Origin: Shewanella morhuae
GTDB lineage: Bacteria > Pseudomonadota > Gammaproteobacteria > Enterobacterales > Shewanellaceae
NCBI RefSeq assembly: GCF_900156405.1
Contig: NZ_FTNN01000003.1
Location: 248,001-312,000 of the forward strand
Direction of reading: 5' to 3'
DNA: 64,000 nt
Shown: in pieces, positions 45,594 to 55,176 of the stretch
How the letters are laid out: every line of letters starts with the position of its first letter
How positions within the stretch are numbered: the first letter of the stretch is position 1
The notes under the pieces: generated by a model
Told to the model about the DNA's origin: nothing
The model's database searches: none
What the model saw: the letters and a program-made list of their open reading frames with translations, nothing else
Position numbers and translations under genes: made by a program

Positions 45594-47651
45594 ATGCTGT
45601 TATTACAGAGCTTATTTTTCCCAGATAGACGCACCATTATATTCGCGGTTAAAGGCGTAATATCGATGACGCTCGCCTTATATGTGGCGATGTTCTTGAA
45701 TTTAGAGCGACCCTATTGGGCACTGGTATCAGCCATTTTTCTGCAAGTTCGCCCAGAAAGTGGCTTAGTTATCGAAAAGGGCTTATGCCAGATCGGCGGC
45801 AATTTAGTTGGCGCACTGGTTGGGATCATGATACTCAACGGATTTGCTCCATATCCTACACTCGCCTTAGGGCTACTCGCCTGCTGGATAGGGCTCAATT
45901 CAGGGCTATCGGCCATGATGCGCCAACAAAACTTTGTATACGCCTTCGCAATGGCCGGTATGACCGCCTGTTTGGTGGTGTTAATAGTCATGGCAAGCCC
46001 GAACACGGCCGACAGTGCAAAAATATTTTATGTGGCACAGGCGAGGATCAGCGAGATTATTGTTGGAGCCATCTGTGCCGTATTAGTTAGCCAGCTGCTG
46101 TGGCCTGTAAAAGTCAAACATAGCTTGCAGCTACGCGCTAAAAATACCATTAATCAAACGCTGAGTTATCTTGCATTAGAGCTCGACCCCACAGGATCAC
46201 ACGCCAGTCGTCATGAGCATATTGATACTATTCTAGAGTCCATATCTACCCTCAGTGATGACGCCAGCGCGGTAATTTATGAAGGACCGCAAGGGCGTGG
46301 ACAAAACCATGCAGTAAATTTTCTCTGTAATAAAACCCTTTCATTACTGGCAGCAATCCAAATATTCGGCCGCCTACAGCGTAATCACCCTCAACTGGTT
46401 AGCGAGCCACTGGCGAAAATATTAGAGAATATGCGCAGTTGTTTTACCCTAATGGCACACTCAAGTGATTACCAAGAATGCTATAAAATGGCGCGTAGCC
46501 TTCGCCATCAAGTGCAGCAAAACCTGCTGCAATATCAGAGTAAAACCCCCTTAGAAACCCGCTTACTCAAGGCCACGATGGAATTAAGTGCCGACCTGAT
46601 TATGGTGCTCAAAAGCTATAATGTACTGACAAGTAATAGCGCTGCTAACCTCAATGCGCCGCCAATGGAGTTTCACCGTGATCCGCTTATTGGTCTGACT
46701 ACTGGCCTGCGCAGTATGGCCGTATTTGTGATTGGGGCTTCGTTGTGGATAGGTACAGGTTCTAATGCGGTGCTGATGATGATCCTTTTGCCTGTGGTCT
46801 TTTCTATTATGATGGCACGCCAACCACTGCCGATGTTAACAACGGGGTTACGCCATATTCTTGTCGGCATTATCATCATAGTGCCAGTTACCATATTTTA
46901 TGCCTTGCCCCTATTGGCACAAAGTAGCGGCGATTTTGAAATCCTCATTCTAGTGCTCGCTGGTCCGTTTTTTATCGGCTTATTAGCCTTAGCAAATCGA
47001 CCGACCTTACCCTATGGTTTAGGCATTTGCGTACCGTTTGCTGTACTTGTGCAGCCCAGTAATAACATTTCTTTTGCAATAGAAAACACGGTCAGTAATG
47101 CACTGGCTATTTTTGTAGGCGTTACCGTACTGTATTGGTTATTTAAGCTAATCACTCAACCCAGCGAACACTTAATGCAATATCGACTGCTGCAATCCAT
47201 CCAAAAAGATCTGGTTAATCTGGCTCAACGTCCCGATCCTACCTCTTGGTTTAATGCCCGTATGGGTGATCGATTGCTGCGGATTGCCACTTACGAAAAA
47301 GGCTCGGGTCATAGCTCTCGGGTCTTTACCGACTTGGCGTTTACCGCACTCAATCTTGGCCATGTATCCATTCGTCTAAGGCGCATTTTACAGGGAATAC
47401 CTGCAGCCCATTTAGAGTCCGCATTACACCTTTGGCAACTCAGTTTAGGTAAAGCTTTTATTACTTGCGCTCAAGGCAAAGTCGCCAAAGAGTTTGCACT
47501 TAGCTGCGACACGTTACTGCAAGAACTCGCCAAATCGCCACTCCCACCAGAAGAACTTACGATGATCGAAGGGATGTTTGAACGCGTCAATTTAACCTTT
47601 GAACGCACCGCCCACACCATCGCTGAGCAGAAAGAAGCCACTGAAAAATAA
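45594..47651 (+). CDS. AaeB-like FUSC-family aromatic acid exporter
   Basis: 685 aa inner-membrane protein with two blocks of helices (about 20-165 and 360-520) separated by a soluble region, the FUSC/AaeB layout. Motifs: RPYWALVSAIFLQVRPESG near the start and GSNAVLMMILLPVVFSIMMA in the second block. AaeB exports p-hydroxybenzoate and related acids; no AaeR-type LysR gene is adjacent here, so regulation is not visible. Confidence 0.87.
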   Translation: MLLLQSLFFPDRRTIIFAVKGVISMTLALYVAMFLNLERPYWALVSAIFLQVRPESGLVIEKGLCQIGGNLVGALVGIMILNGFAPYPTLALGLLACWIGLNSGLSAMMRQQNFVYAFAMAGMTACLVVLIVMASPNTADSAKIFYVAQARISEIIVGAICAVLVSQLLWPVKVKHSLQLRAKNTINQTLSYLALELDPTGSHASRHEHIDTILESISTLSDDASAVIYEGPQGRGQNHAVNFLCNKTLSLLAAIQIFGRLQRNHPQLVSEPLAKILENMRSCFTLMAHSSDYQECYKMARSLRHQVQQNLLQYQSKTPLETRLLKATMELSADLIMVLKSYNVLTSNSAANLNAPPMEFHRDPLIGLTTGLRSMAVFVIGASLWIGTGSNAVLMMILLPVVFSIMMARQPLPMLTTGLRHILVGIIIIVPVTIFYALPLLAQSSGDFEILILVLAGPFFIGLLALANRPTLPYGLGICVPFAVLVQPSNNISFAIENTVSNALAIFVGVTVLYWLFKLITQPSEHLMQYRLLQSIQKDLVNLAQRPDPTSWFNARMGDRLLRIATYEKGSGHSSRVFTDLAFTALNLGHVSIRLRRILQGIPAAHLESALHLWQLSLGKAFITCAQGKVAKEFALSCDTLLQELAKSPLPPEELTMIEGMFERVNLTFERTAHTIAEQKEATEK

Positions 47652-47815
47652 TCATACATCAAACTATTTTCCGTCTAAAAATCCCACCACGTTACAGTCA
47701 CCAACCTTATTAAAATCCAATGAAAGCTTGAAGTTTAGCCAATAAAATGTCTTAATATAATTAGATCACTAACTATATTGGTGATATTAATTCAATTATC
47801 AACCAAGGAGAGACT

Positions 47816-47992
47816 ATGTCATCGGGGAACCCATCAGAGGAAAATCTCATCTCACAGGCAACACGTTTTACCCTAGTACACGCCAAAGAATCAATGCAGT
47901 TTATGTGTTTGCTCGCCGTATTAAGCACCTATCTCTTTGTCATTTTGAAACCGAGTATTATTCAAAATAACAAAGCGTTAGGAGATAAATAA
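47816..47992 (+). CDS. 58-aa single-helix protein coupled to putP
   Basis: Small ORF of 58 codons with an ideal ribosome site (AAGGAGAG, 5 bases before the ATG). A polar N terminus (SSGNPSEENLISQATRF) is followed by one membrane helix (about residues 29-45, FMCLLAVLSTYLFVILK) and a short polar end (NNKALGDK). The stop is 3 bases before the putP ATG and the putP ribosome site (AGGAG) lies inside its last codons, so the two should be translated together. Not recognised; possibly an accessory subunit of the symporter. Confidence 0.7.
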   Translation: MSSGNPSEENLISQATRFTLVHAKESMQFMCLLAVLSTYLFVILKPSIIQNNKALGDK

Positions 47993-47995
47993 TTC

Positions 47996-49492
47996 ATGAA
48001 CTATCTCGCTTACGTTTCCTTAGCGGTCTATTTTATCGCTATGCTTGCCATTGGCTTATTTGCCTATAAAAATTCCACCAGCGATGTATCTGGCTATATT
48101 CTCGGCGGGCGTAAAGTCAGCCCACAGGTCACGGCACTCTCAGCGGGTGCATCAGACATGAGTGGTTGGATGCTGATGGGCCTACCAGGCGCTATGTTTT
48201 TGGTTGGATTTGAAACCATTTACATCGCCCTTGGCCTATTGATTGGTGCTCTAATCAATTATTTGATTGTGGCCCCTAAACTGCGTGTTTATACCGAAGT
48301 GGCCGACAACGCACTGACCATTCCAGAGTTTTTTGCTAAACGTTTTGGTAACGCTAATAGCAGCATCCGTATTATCGCTGCTGTAATTATTGTTATTTTC
48401 TTTACCTTGTATACCTCAGCAGGACTGGTTGCTGGCGGTAAATTGTTTGAGTCAGCATTTGGTTTGAACTATGACATTGGCCTAATTGTGACGCTTAGCG
48501 TGGTGGTTTCTTACACCTTGTTAGGTGGTTTCTTGGCCGTGAGCCTGACTGACTTTGTTCAAGGCTGCATTATGTTTATCGCACTAGTCTTAGTGCCTGT
48601 AGTGGCTTACCAAGAGTTTAACAGTGCCGACAAGATGATGAATTTTGCGTATCAGTCGATTCCACATTTCTCTGATGCCATGCAAAACGTCACTATGTTA
48701 GGGCTTATCTCGAGCTTATCTTGGGGGCTGGGTTATTTTGGTCAACCGCATATTATCGTGCGCTTTATGGCGATTCGTTCAGTCGCAGACATAAAAACTG
48801 CAAGACGCATTGGTATGGGTTGGATGACAGTAACCATTGTTGGTGCGCTGGCAACGGGACTGGTTGGTATTGCTTACGCCAATAAATTTGGTATGAAGTT
48901 GAGCGATCCTGAAACCATCTTTATCGTGTTCTCAGAATTGTTATTCCATCCGATTATTAGTGGCTTCTTACTGGCCGCGATTCTAGCGGCGATTATGAGT
49001 ACCATTTCATCGCAGCTATTAGTGTCATCAAGCTCACTCACGGAAGATATCTATCGTGTTATTTCGAAGAAAGAATCTACCGAGAAAGACATGGTTAAAA
49101 TGGGACGCTATGGCGTCGCAGGTGTGGCCATTGTTGCGAGTCTACTGGCGCTCGACCGCTCTAGCAGTGTGTTATCACTGGTGAGTAATGCCTGGGCAGG
49201 ATTTGGTGCCGCTTTTGGTCCGTTAGTTTTGTTTAGTTTGTATAAAGCTAACCTAACCCACAAAGCCGCGATAGCCGGCATAGTGTCAGGCGCTCTCACT
49301 GTCCTGTTTTGGATTTATGCACCAGTATTAGCAGATGGCAAAGCCTTAACCACAGTGGTGTATGAAATGATCCCCGGCTTTGCCGTGAGCAGTATGGTGA
49401 TTTGGGTAGTGTCGTTACTCGATGCCGACCCTTGTGCCAAAACCACTAAATTATTCCACAAGGCTGGCCGTGTTTTAGCCGAAGACAGATAA
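47996..49492 (+). CDS. putP: Sodium/proline symporter PutP
   Basis: Inner-membrane solute:sodium symporter, 498 aa (E. coli 502), about 13 helices. Family marks: YILGGRKVSPQVTALSAGASDMSGWML (sodium and proline site in TM2), GLSWGLGYFGQPHIIVRFMA-like SSLSWGLGYFGQPHIIVRFM, and AAIMSTISSQLLVSSSSLTED. Takes up proline with sodium. Followed by proB after 11 bases, so proline uptake and synthesis share an operon here. Confidence 0.94.
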   Translation: MNYLAYVSLAVYFIAMLAIGLFAYKNSTSDVSGYILGGRKVSPQVTALSAGASDMSGWMLMGLPGAMFLVGFETIYIALGLLIGALINYLIVAPKLRVYTEVADNALTIPEFFAKRFGNANSSIRIIAAVIIVIFFTLYTSAGLVAGGKLFESAFGLNYDIGLIVTLSVVVSYTLLGGFLAVSLTDFVQGCIMFIALVLVPVVAYQEFNSADKMMNFAYQSIPHFSDAMQNVTMLGLISSLSWGLGYFGQPHIIVRFMAIRSVADIKTARRIGMGWMTVTIVGALATGLVGIAYANKFGMKLSDPETIFIVFSELLFHPIISGFLLAAILAAIMSTISSQLLVSSSSLTEDIYRVISKKESTEKDMVKMGRYGVAGVAIVASLLALDRSSSVLSLVSNAWAGFGAAFGPLVLFSLYKANLTHKAAIAGIVSGALTVLFWIYAPVLADGKALTTVVYEMIPGFAVSSMVIWVVSLLDADPCAKTTKLFHKAGRVLAEDR

Positions 49493-49503
49493 GGCATTAA
49501 GGT

Positions 49504-50604
49504 ATGACTGACTTACCCTGGAAACGCATTGTCGTTAAGGTAGGTAGTGCCCTGATTGCTCCCCAAAAACAAGGTTGCAGCAGCCACTACTTACTCGGCA
49601 TTGCCCAATTTATTACTTATTGTCGTGCCCAAGGGATCCAAGTTGTCTTGGTCTCTTCGGGCTCAGTCGCCGCGGGATGGCATCACTTTGGCGAGGTTGA
49701 TAAACCCAGCGTCACAGTGAAAAAAGCCATGGCAGCAGCGGGTCAGGCCGATATGATGGCCACATGGAACAAGTTATTTGATTTCCCAACCGCCCAGCTA
49801 CTGTTAACTCACGGCGATTTACGTAATCGTGATCGTTACATCAGCATTAAAGATACGATTTTTAGCCTACTCGAACACGGGCTACTGCCGATTATCAACG
49901 AGAACGATGCCGTGACCGCCGACAAGCTCAAAGTCGGCGATAACGATAATCTCTCGGCCATGGTCGCCGCGGCTGCCGATGCCGATACATTGATTATCTG
50001 TTCGGATGTGAATGGGCTTTACACGCAAAACCCCCATGAAAATCCCGATGCAAAGTTGATAAAACAAGTCACCGAAATTACTGCCGAGATTTACGCCATG
50101 GCCGGCGGTGCCAGTAGCGCCGTCGGTACCGGTGGCATGCGAACTAAGATCCAAGCCGCCAAAAAGGCAATATCCCACGGGATTGAAACCTTTATTATCA
50201 ATGGCTTTGATGCTGACTCCTTCAACCAATTATTGAAGGGTCAAAATCCCGGTACGCTGTTCACTTCCCACGAGAAACCCATGCAGGAACATTTGCATTG
50301 GATGACACATACCTCGCAGGCTCAGGGCGAAGTCATTGTCGAAAATGATTTTGATATTGACCTTGATGCCCATAGCGAGCAATTGACCAGTGACGATGTT
50401 GTCGCCATTAACGGTGATTTTTCAGTGGGTGACACTATTTTAGTACGCAAAGGTGACGGTACTAAATTGGCAAAAGCCAAATCCAATTACAGCAGTTGTT
50501 TACTTAGCTTTATTACGGACCAAGACGATCGCGAGTTTGCCAGTGAATTTCAGCAAAAGACTGGACCGATCATTTCCGAGAAAAACATCGCCATTCTCGA
50601 ATAA
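49504..50604 (+). CDS. proB: Glutamate 5-kinase ProB
   Basis: Cytosolic enzyme of 366 aa: amino-acid kinase domain (about 1-255) and C-terminal PUA domain (about 275-360), the full-length form (E. coli 367). Motifs: VVKVGSALI, VSSGSVAAGW, PIINENDAVT, GDNDNLSAMVA and GTGGMRTKIQAAK. First step of proline synthesis, normally feedback inhibited by proline. AAGG ribosome site. Confidence 0.95.
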   Translation: MTDLPWKRIVVKVGSALIAPQKQGCSSHYLLGIAQFITYCRAQGIQVVLVSSGSVAAGWHHFGEVDKPSVTVKKAMAAAGQADMMATWNKLFDFPTAQLLLTHGDLRNRDRYISIKDTIFSLLEHGLLPIINENDAVTADKLKVGDNDNLSAMVAAAADADTLIICSDVNGLYTQNPHENPDAKLIKQVTEITAEIYAMAGGASSAVGTGGMRTKIQAAKKAISHGIETFIINGFDADSFNQLLKGQNPGTLFTSHEKPMQEHLHWMTHTSQAQGEVIVENDFDIDLDAHSEQLTSDDVVAINGDFSVGDTILVRKGDGTKLAKAKSNYSSCLLSFITDQDDREFASEFQQKTGPIISEKNIAILE

Positions 50605-50652
50605 GCATCAGCCGAATAAATATGAGCGAGTAAACATCTAAGCGGAGTAAAT

Positions 50653-51900
50653 ATGACTTTAATCAAAAATTTATCTGAAGAAGCTGCCAAAGCGGCTCTT
50701 ATCCTCGCCCAAGTTGACGAACAGCTTAAAAATACTGTGCTCCTCGATATGGCGCGCTCAATACGCGAAAAAGCCTATGAAATCCAAAGCGCTAATCTAA
50801 TCGACTTGAACAGAGCAACAGCCGATAACGTTGCCCCAGCGATGCTAGACCGCTTAACGCTAACACCTGAACGCATTGAAGCCATGGCAGTAGGCATTGA
50901 AACCATTGCCGCCCTGCCCGATCCCATTGGTAACGAGCGCTATATTGGCAAGCGACCTAACGGTTTATCCATCAGTAAAATGCGTGTGCCTTTAGGTGTG
51001 GTTTGTATGATTTATGAAGCGCGCCCCAATGTTACCGCCGATGCGGGCGCCCTGTGCTTTAAATCTGGTAATGCGGTGATCCTGCGCGGTGGGAAAGAAG
51101 CGCTGACGAGCAGCAAAGTTATCGCTACTATTTTGCAAAACGTATTAACACAATACGCTTTACCAACCGCGTTAATCACAGTGGTCCCTGATCCTGATCG
51201 CGCGCTGTTACTAGAGTTGATGCAGCAGCGTGACTATATCGATGTGATCATTCCCCGTGGCGGCGAAGGTTTAATTAACTTTGTCACTGATAACAGTAGA
51301 ATACCAGTGATCCAGCATTTTAAAGGTGTGTGCCATTTATACGTTGATAAGGATGCCGATTTAGATAACGCACTAGCCTTATTGCTCAACGGTAAAACGC
51401 AGCGCACAGGCGTATGTAATGCCCTCGAAGCCCTATTAGTACATCAAGATATCGCGGCGCAATTTTTGCCTAAAGTCGCCAAATCGCTGGCAGAGCACAA
51501 GGTTAAAATCAACGCTTGTACTCAGGCCGGTGGCTACTTTGAACACTGTACTTACATGGAAGAAAACGATTTCGGCCAAGAGTATTTAGATCTCGAAATC
51601 GCCATTCGTCAAGTCGACAGCTTCGACCATGCAATCCAACATATTGCCCGTTTTGGTAGCCAACATACTGAAGTGATTTGCACCGAAAACGAAGTCACAG
51701 CCGCACGCTTCCAACGTGCAGTTGATGCGTCTGTCGTCATGGTGAATGCCTCATCGCGCTTCTCTGACGGCAGCGAACTCGGCCTTGGCGCCGAAATTGG
51801 TATTGCCACCACTAAGCTACATGCCTACGGCCCAATGGGGCTCGAGTCTTTAACTGCTGAAAAGTATTTAGTCTCAGGAACCGGCCAAGTGCGCGCTTAA
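50653..51900 (+). CDS. proA: Gamma-glutamyl phosphate reductase ProA
   Basis: Cytosolic NADPH-dependent enzyme, 415 aa (E. coli 417). VPLGVVCMIYEARPNVT, GGKEAL, IPRGGEGLI and the catalytic Cys in RTGVCNALEALL (about residue 257) are all present. Second step of proline synthesis. GGAG ribosome site 7 bases before the ATG; 48 bases after proB; ended by a terminator. Confidence 0.96.
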   Translation: MTLIKNLSEEAAKAALILAQVDEQLKNTVLLDMARSIREKAYEIQSANLIDLNRATADNVAPAMLDRLTLTPERIEAMAVGIETIAALPDPIGNERYIGKRPNGLSISKMRVPLGVVCMIYEARPNVTADAGALCFKSGNAVILRGGKEALTSSKVIATILQNVLTQYALPTALITVVPDPDRALLLELMQQRDYIDVIIPRGGEGLINFVTDNSRIPVIQHFKGVCHLYVDKDADLDNALALLLNGKTQRTGVCNALEALLVHQDIAAQFLPKVAKSLAEHKVKINACTQAGGYFEHCTYMEENDFGQEYLDLEIAIRQVDSFDHAIQHIARFGSQHTEVICTENEVTAARFQRAVDASVVMVNASSRFSDGSELGLGAEIGIATTKLHAYGPMGLESLTAEKYLVSGTGQVRA

Positions 51901-51931
51901 TTAGTTGGGTCCCGATTCAATTGTAAAGATT

Positions 51932-51969
51932 AAAGGCTGCAATCGATAACGACTGCGGCCTTTTTTTTT
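51932..51969 (+). terminator. Terminator of putP-proB-proA
   Basis: AAAGGCTGCAATCG and CGACTGCGGCCTTT pair over 14 bases with two non-Watson-Crick positions and an ATAA loop, followed by nine T. Confidence 0.88.
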
Positions 51970-52171
51970 AGCTAAAGGAACTTGAGTTACAACTAATTGT
52001 ATTCCAAGGCTAACCCATAAAACCGAGTGATAGTAAGGTATACACTAGAACTGCTAACCCATTAATAACTCCCCCGCTAAAGACCGCCGACAAGATATTC
52101 ACCAATAAGTCACCACTTCGCTGAAATAATTTACACATTCAGCATGTTGCATTTATTTTCAACAAACATAC

Positions 52172-52190
52172 AATGCGAGTAATTCTCATT
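52172..52190 (+). promoter_or_regulatory. Fur-box-like operator of the iron operon
   Basis: The 19 bases AATGCGAGTAATTCTCATT form a near palindrome (AATG.GA..TCxCATT pattern) and match the usual gammaproteobacterial Fur box closely, about 90 bases before the TonB receptor start. It implies repression by iron-loaded Fur. Confidence 0.65.
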
Positions 52191-52280
52191 TACAAGTAAG
52201 ATTTACTAGTAACATGGATGTGTGCCCGGAATAACTCATCATCATTTAATTTAAATATCGCCTGAAAGGATTGAAATACC

Positions 52281-54467
52281 ATGCCTCCCCCATTTGTTTT
52301 AACGTCATGGCGCTCGCCATTGATTCCTGTACTTCTCAGCACGCTTACTCTGACGGTTCAAGCCAACACCGACCCTACACAAGATGAAAAAGATGAAACA
52401 AAACAGATAGAAAGGTTAAATGTGGTGGGCACTTACACTCGAGCAGCAATGAATAGCGCTACGGGTTTGTCTATGTCGCTCAAAGAAACCCCGCAAAGCG
52501 TCACTTTGATTACCGAAGAGATGATCAGTGACAAAGGTTTGGTCACTATGGAGTCAGTGTTAAACCACACTCCGGGCGTCACTATGGTGGGCGATGCCTC
52601 TGAAAATAGTCAGATTTTTGTGCGCGGTTATGCACTCGATAGCGGTGTCCAAATTGACGGCCTAATCACGACCTCTTCATCCCATGTTTACAGCGGTTCA
52701 ATTGATCAAGGTTTAGATCCTGTGATTGCCGAACGGGTTGAAGTGTTAAAAGGTGCCGCCGGGATTTTAAGCGGTTTAGGTGAACCTTCTGCCACAGTTA
52801 ACTTTATTCGCAAACGCCCAACCGATGACACCCGCGCCACCGCAAGTGTCAGTTATGGCTCATGGAATACCTATAGATTAGAGGCCGATGTTTCTGGCTG
52901 GCTAACGGATTCGGGCAATGTTAAAGGCCGATTCGTCAGTGCAGTGAAAAAAGGCGATTCTTTTATCGACCGCTATCAACGCGATACAGCGGTGCTTTAT
53001 GGCGTAGTTGAAACAAGTCTCGGCACAGATACTAGCTTGTCATTGTTTGCGGACTATCAAAAATCACAAACCGACGGCGTGTATAACTGGAACTCTAATC
53101 CTGCATTCTATACCGATGGCACACCTGTCGAGTTCGGCCGCAGTTATTCCAACTCACAGGACTGGACCCATTGGGACGTGACCCAAAAAAGTCTCATGGC
53201 CGAGTTTAAACATAGATTCGATAACGACTGGTCACTCGTCAGTGCCTATCGTATTGCTAATGCCACCATAGACGCATTGGCGTTTTACCCTGGTGACTAC
53301 ATAGTGAAATCAACCGGCGAATTTGTCGGTCCTTGGGGCGATACCTATGCCGCCCAGCATGATAGAGAATCCGATACCAACAGTTTCAACCTGTACGCCA
53401 CGGGTAACTTTGACTTACTCGGCCGTGAACATAGCGCTGTGATTGGTTTTAACTACGGTGATAACGAGTTTGACAACATCAATACTGAATCTGATCGCCA
53501 ACGTCGCTATAACGTGGCCGATCAAGGCAATTACCCCAAGCCTAATCTGCCTAATTCACCCACCAATGGCCAAACGAATGAACAAAGTCAATCAGGTGTT
53601 TACGGTACAGTCCGTATCAATGTATTGGATTCGCTAAAGTTAATGGTCGGTGGGCGCGTGAGTGATTGGTCCTACGAAAAACATGATCTCGTAGGCAATA
53701 GCACAGATGCAAGCATGGAAAAAACCGGCATTTTCATTCCTTACTATGGCCTAGTCTACGATGTGACCGAGCAGATCTCTGTCTACGCCAGCCGTACTGA
53801 AATCTTCAAGCCCGGCACTTATTTTGGTGAAGATGGCCAACTGCTCGAACCCGCAGAAGGCACCAACGTTGAAGGTGGCATCAAGGTCGCATTGTTCGAT
53901 GACACCCTCAATATGTCAGCGGCAATCTACGAAACCAACAAAGACAACGAACCCGAATATGCGGGTAAAGGCCAGCTACCTTCAGGGGATTCTATCTACG
54001 AAAGTGTCGATGGCATTACCACCAAGGGCTACGAGCTTGAAATTGCCGGGCGACTTACCGACCTTTGGGATATTAGTGGCGGTTATACCCATAACGACGC
54101 GGAAGATGCAGATGGCCTACGTCGCCAAACCTATCTACCCGAAGATATTTTCAAACTAACCACTAAGTACAACTTTGAAGACATCCTTCCAGGTGTTACT
54201 GCGGGCGCAAGCTGGCGCTGGCAGAGCAGCACCTTCTATGATGGCACCATCTATGGCGTCGATGGCGCGCCGAATGTGGCTTACCGTCAAACACAGGCTG
54301 CCTACTCGCTGGTTGATTTCATGTTTGGCTACGAAATAACACCGTCAATTTCGATGCAATTGAATATCAACAATATTTTCGACAAAAACTATAACCGCTC
54401 TCTTTGGGGTTACGCAGACTTTGGCGAGCCACGTAATGCCACCCTGTCATTACGTTGGACACTGTAA
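52281..54467 (+). CDS. TonB-dependent siderophore receptor
   Basis: Outer-membrane receptor of 728 aa. Signal peptide about 1-29 (cut near TVQANTD). TonB-box-like IERLNVVGTYT at about 43-53. Plug domain (about 65-165): ETPQSVTLITEEMISDKG, HTPGVT, FVRGYALDSGVQIDG and KGAAGILSGLGEPSATVN, the hallmark of FhuE/FpvA-type siderophore receptors. A 22-strand barrel fills the rest, ending LSLRWTL. Likely takes up a hydroxamate- or mixed-type ferric siderophore; the exact one is not readable. No signalling N-terminal extension. First gene of the iron operon. Confidence 0.9.
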   Translation: MPPPFVLTSWRSPLIPVLLSTLTLTVQANTDPTQDEKDETKQIERLNVVGTYTRAAMNSATGLSMSLKETPQSVTLITEEMISDKGLVTMESVLNHTPGVTMVGDASENSQIFVRGYALDSGVQIDGLITTSSSHVYSGSIDQGLDPVIAERVEVLKGAAGILSGLGEPSATVNFIRKRPTDDTRATASVSYGSWNTYRLEADVSGWLTDSGNVKGRFVSAVKKGDSFIDRYQRDTAVLYGVVETSLGTDTSLSLFADYQKSQTDGVYNWNSNPAFYTDGTPVEFGRSYSNSQDWTHWDVTQKSLMAEFKHRFDNDWSLVSAYRIANATIDALAFYPGDYIVKSTGEFVGPWGDTYAAQHDRESDTNSFNLYATGNFDLLGREHSAVIGFNYGDNEFDNINTESDRQRRYNVADQGNYPKPNLPNSPTNGQTNEQSQSGVYGTVRINVLDSLKLMVGGRVSDWSYEKHDLVGNSTDASMEKTGIFIPYYGLVYDVTEQISVYASRTEIFKPGTYFGEDGQLLEPAEGTNVEGGIKVALFDDTLNMSAAIYETNKDNEPEYAGKGQLPSGDSIYESVDGITTKGYELEIAGRLTDLWDISGGYTHNDAEDADGLRRQTYLPEDIFKLTTKYNFEDILPGVTAGASWRWQSSTFYDGTIYGVDGAPNVAYRQTQAAYSLVDFMFGYEITPSISMQLNINNIFDKNYNRSLWGYADFGEPRNATLSLRWTL

Positions 54468-54507
54468 AATTTTCTACTAAACCCTAAATAACATTAAGGA
54501 TAATCAA

Positions 54508-55149
54508 ATGAAACAAGTACTTGTACTATTCACTTTACTCAGCGGTATTACACTTTCAACTCAAGCACATGAAGTGTGGCTTGAGCGCAGCAGCGATGGT
54601 TCAGTCAAAGTGCAATTTGGTGAACCTGGTTCAGAGTACGCCACCGCCGAAGAGTTAGCGTCGTTAAGCGCAGCACGAATTTTAGATGCCAATGCTAAAG
54701 CACCGTTGACCGCCACAGCGCAGGCCGATCATTTGCTGGTTAAAACACAAGATGGCAAGAGTGATGTCAGTTTCTATGCCGATACCGCATGGCAGCCATG
54801 GAAAACTGAGATCGGGCTGCAGGCCGCAATACTCTACGCCCGCACGGGACAAGAGCACACCAAAGCGCTGCAAGATTTTGAATTTACACCAGTAAAGGCA
54901 GGCGCTCCCGAGTTTGTGCTTAGTTACAAAGGCGCGCCATTGGTTAATCATCCCGTGCAAGTGTATCGCCCCGGTTTTTGGAGCAAGTCTTTCACTACCG
55001 ATGCCCAAGGTAAATTCGCCCTCGACACCCCTGATGCAGGCCGCTATTTACTCGTCAGCAACCACACCACTGATGGTAAACAAACACTGGCTGGCAACGA
55101 GGTTGATAGCGTTTTACACATCACCACCACAAGTTTTATCACTCAGTAA
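54508..55149 (+). CDS. DUF4198 periplasmic protein
   Basis: 213 aa exported protein. Signal peptide about 1-20 ends TQAHEVW; the mature start HEVWLERS is typical of DUF4198, and the C-terminal GAPLVNHPVQVYRPGFWSKSFTTDAQGKFAL has the matching beta-sandwich pattern. Members are found near metal transport genes; their mature N-terminal His may bind metal. Forty bases after the receptor gene, 27 before the adaptor gene, same strand. Confidence 0.72.
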   Translation: MKQVLVLFTLLSGITLSTQAHEVWLERSSDGSVKVQFGEPGSEYATAEELASLSAARILDANAKAPLTATAQADHLLVKTQDGKSDVSFYADTAWQPWKTEIGLQAAILYARTGQEHTKALQDFEFTPVKAGAPEFVLSYKGAPLVNHPVQVYRPGFWSKSFTTDAQGKFALDTPDAGRYLLVSNHTTDGKQTLAGNEVDSVLHITTTSFITQ

Positions 55150-55176
55150 TAATCTTAATAGTCAGATGGAGTTAAC

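Larger units (their letters stand above)
51901..52280. promoter_or_regulatory. Intergenic region between proA and the TonB receptor gene
   Basis: Holds the proA terminator on the left and the Fur-box-like site on the right. The rest is AT-rich with no gene seen. Confidence 0.5.

Noticed and set aside
47765..47785. ATCAC/GTGAT dyad before the 58-codon ORF
   Set aside because: Five-base arms 11 bases apart in an AT-rich region are expected by chance; no supporting copy elsewhere in the window.
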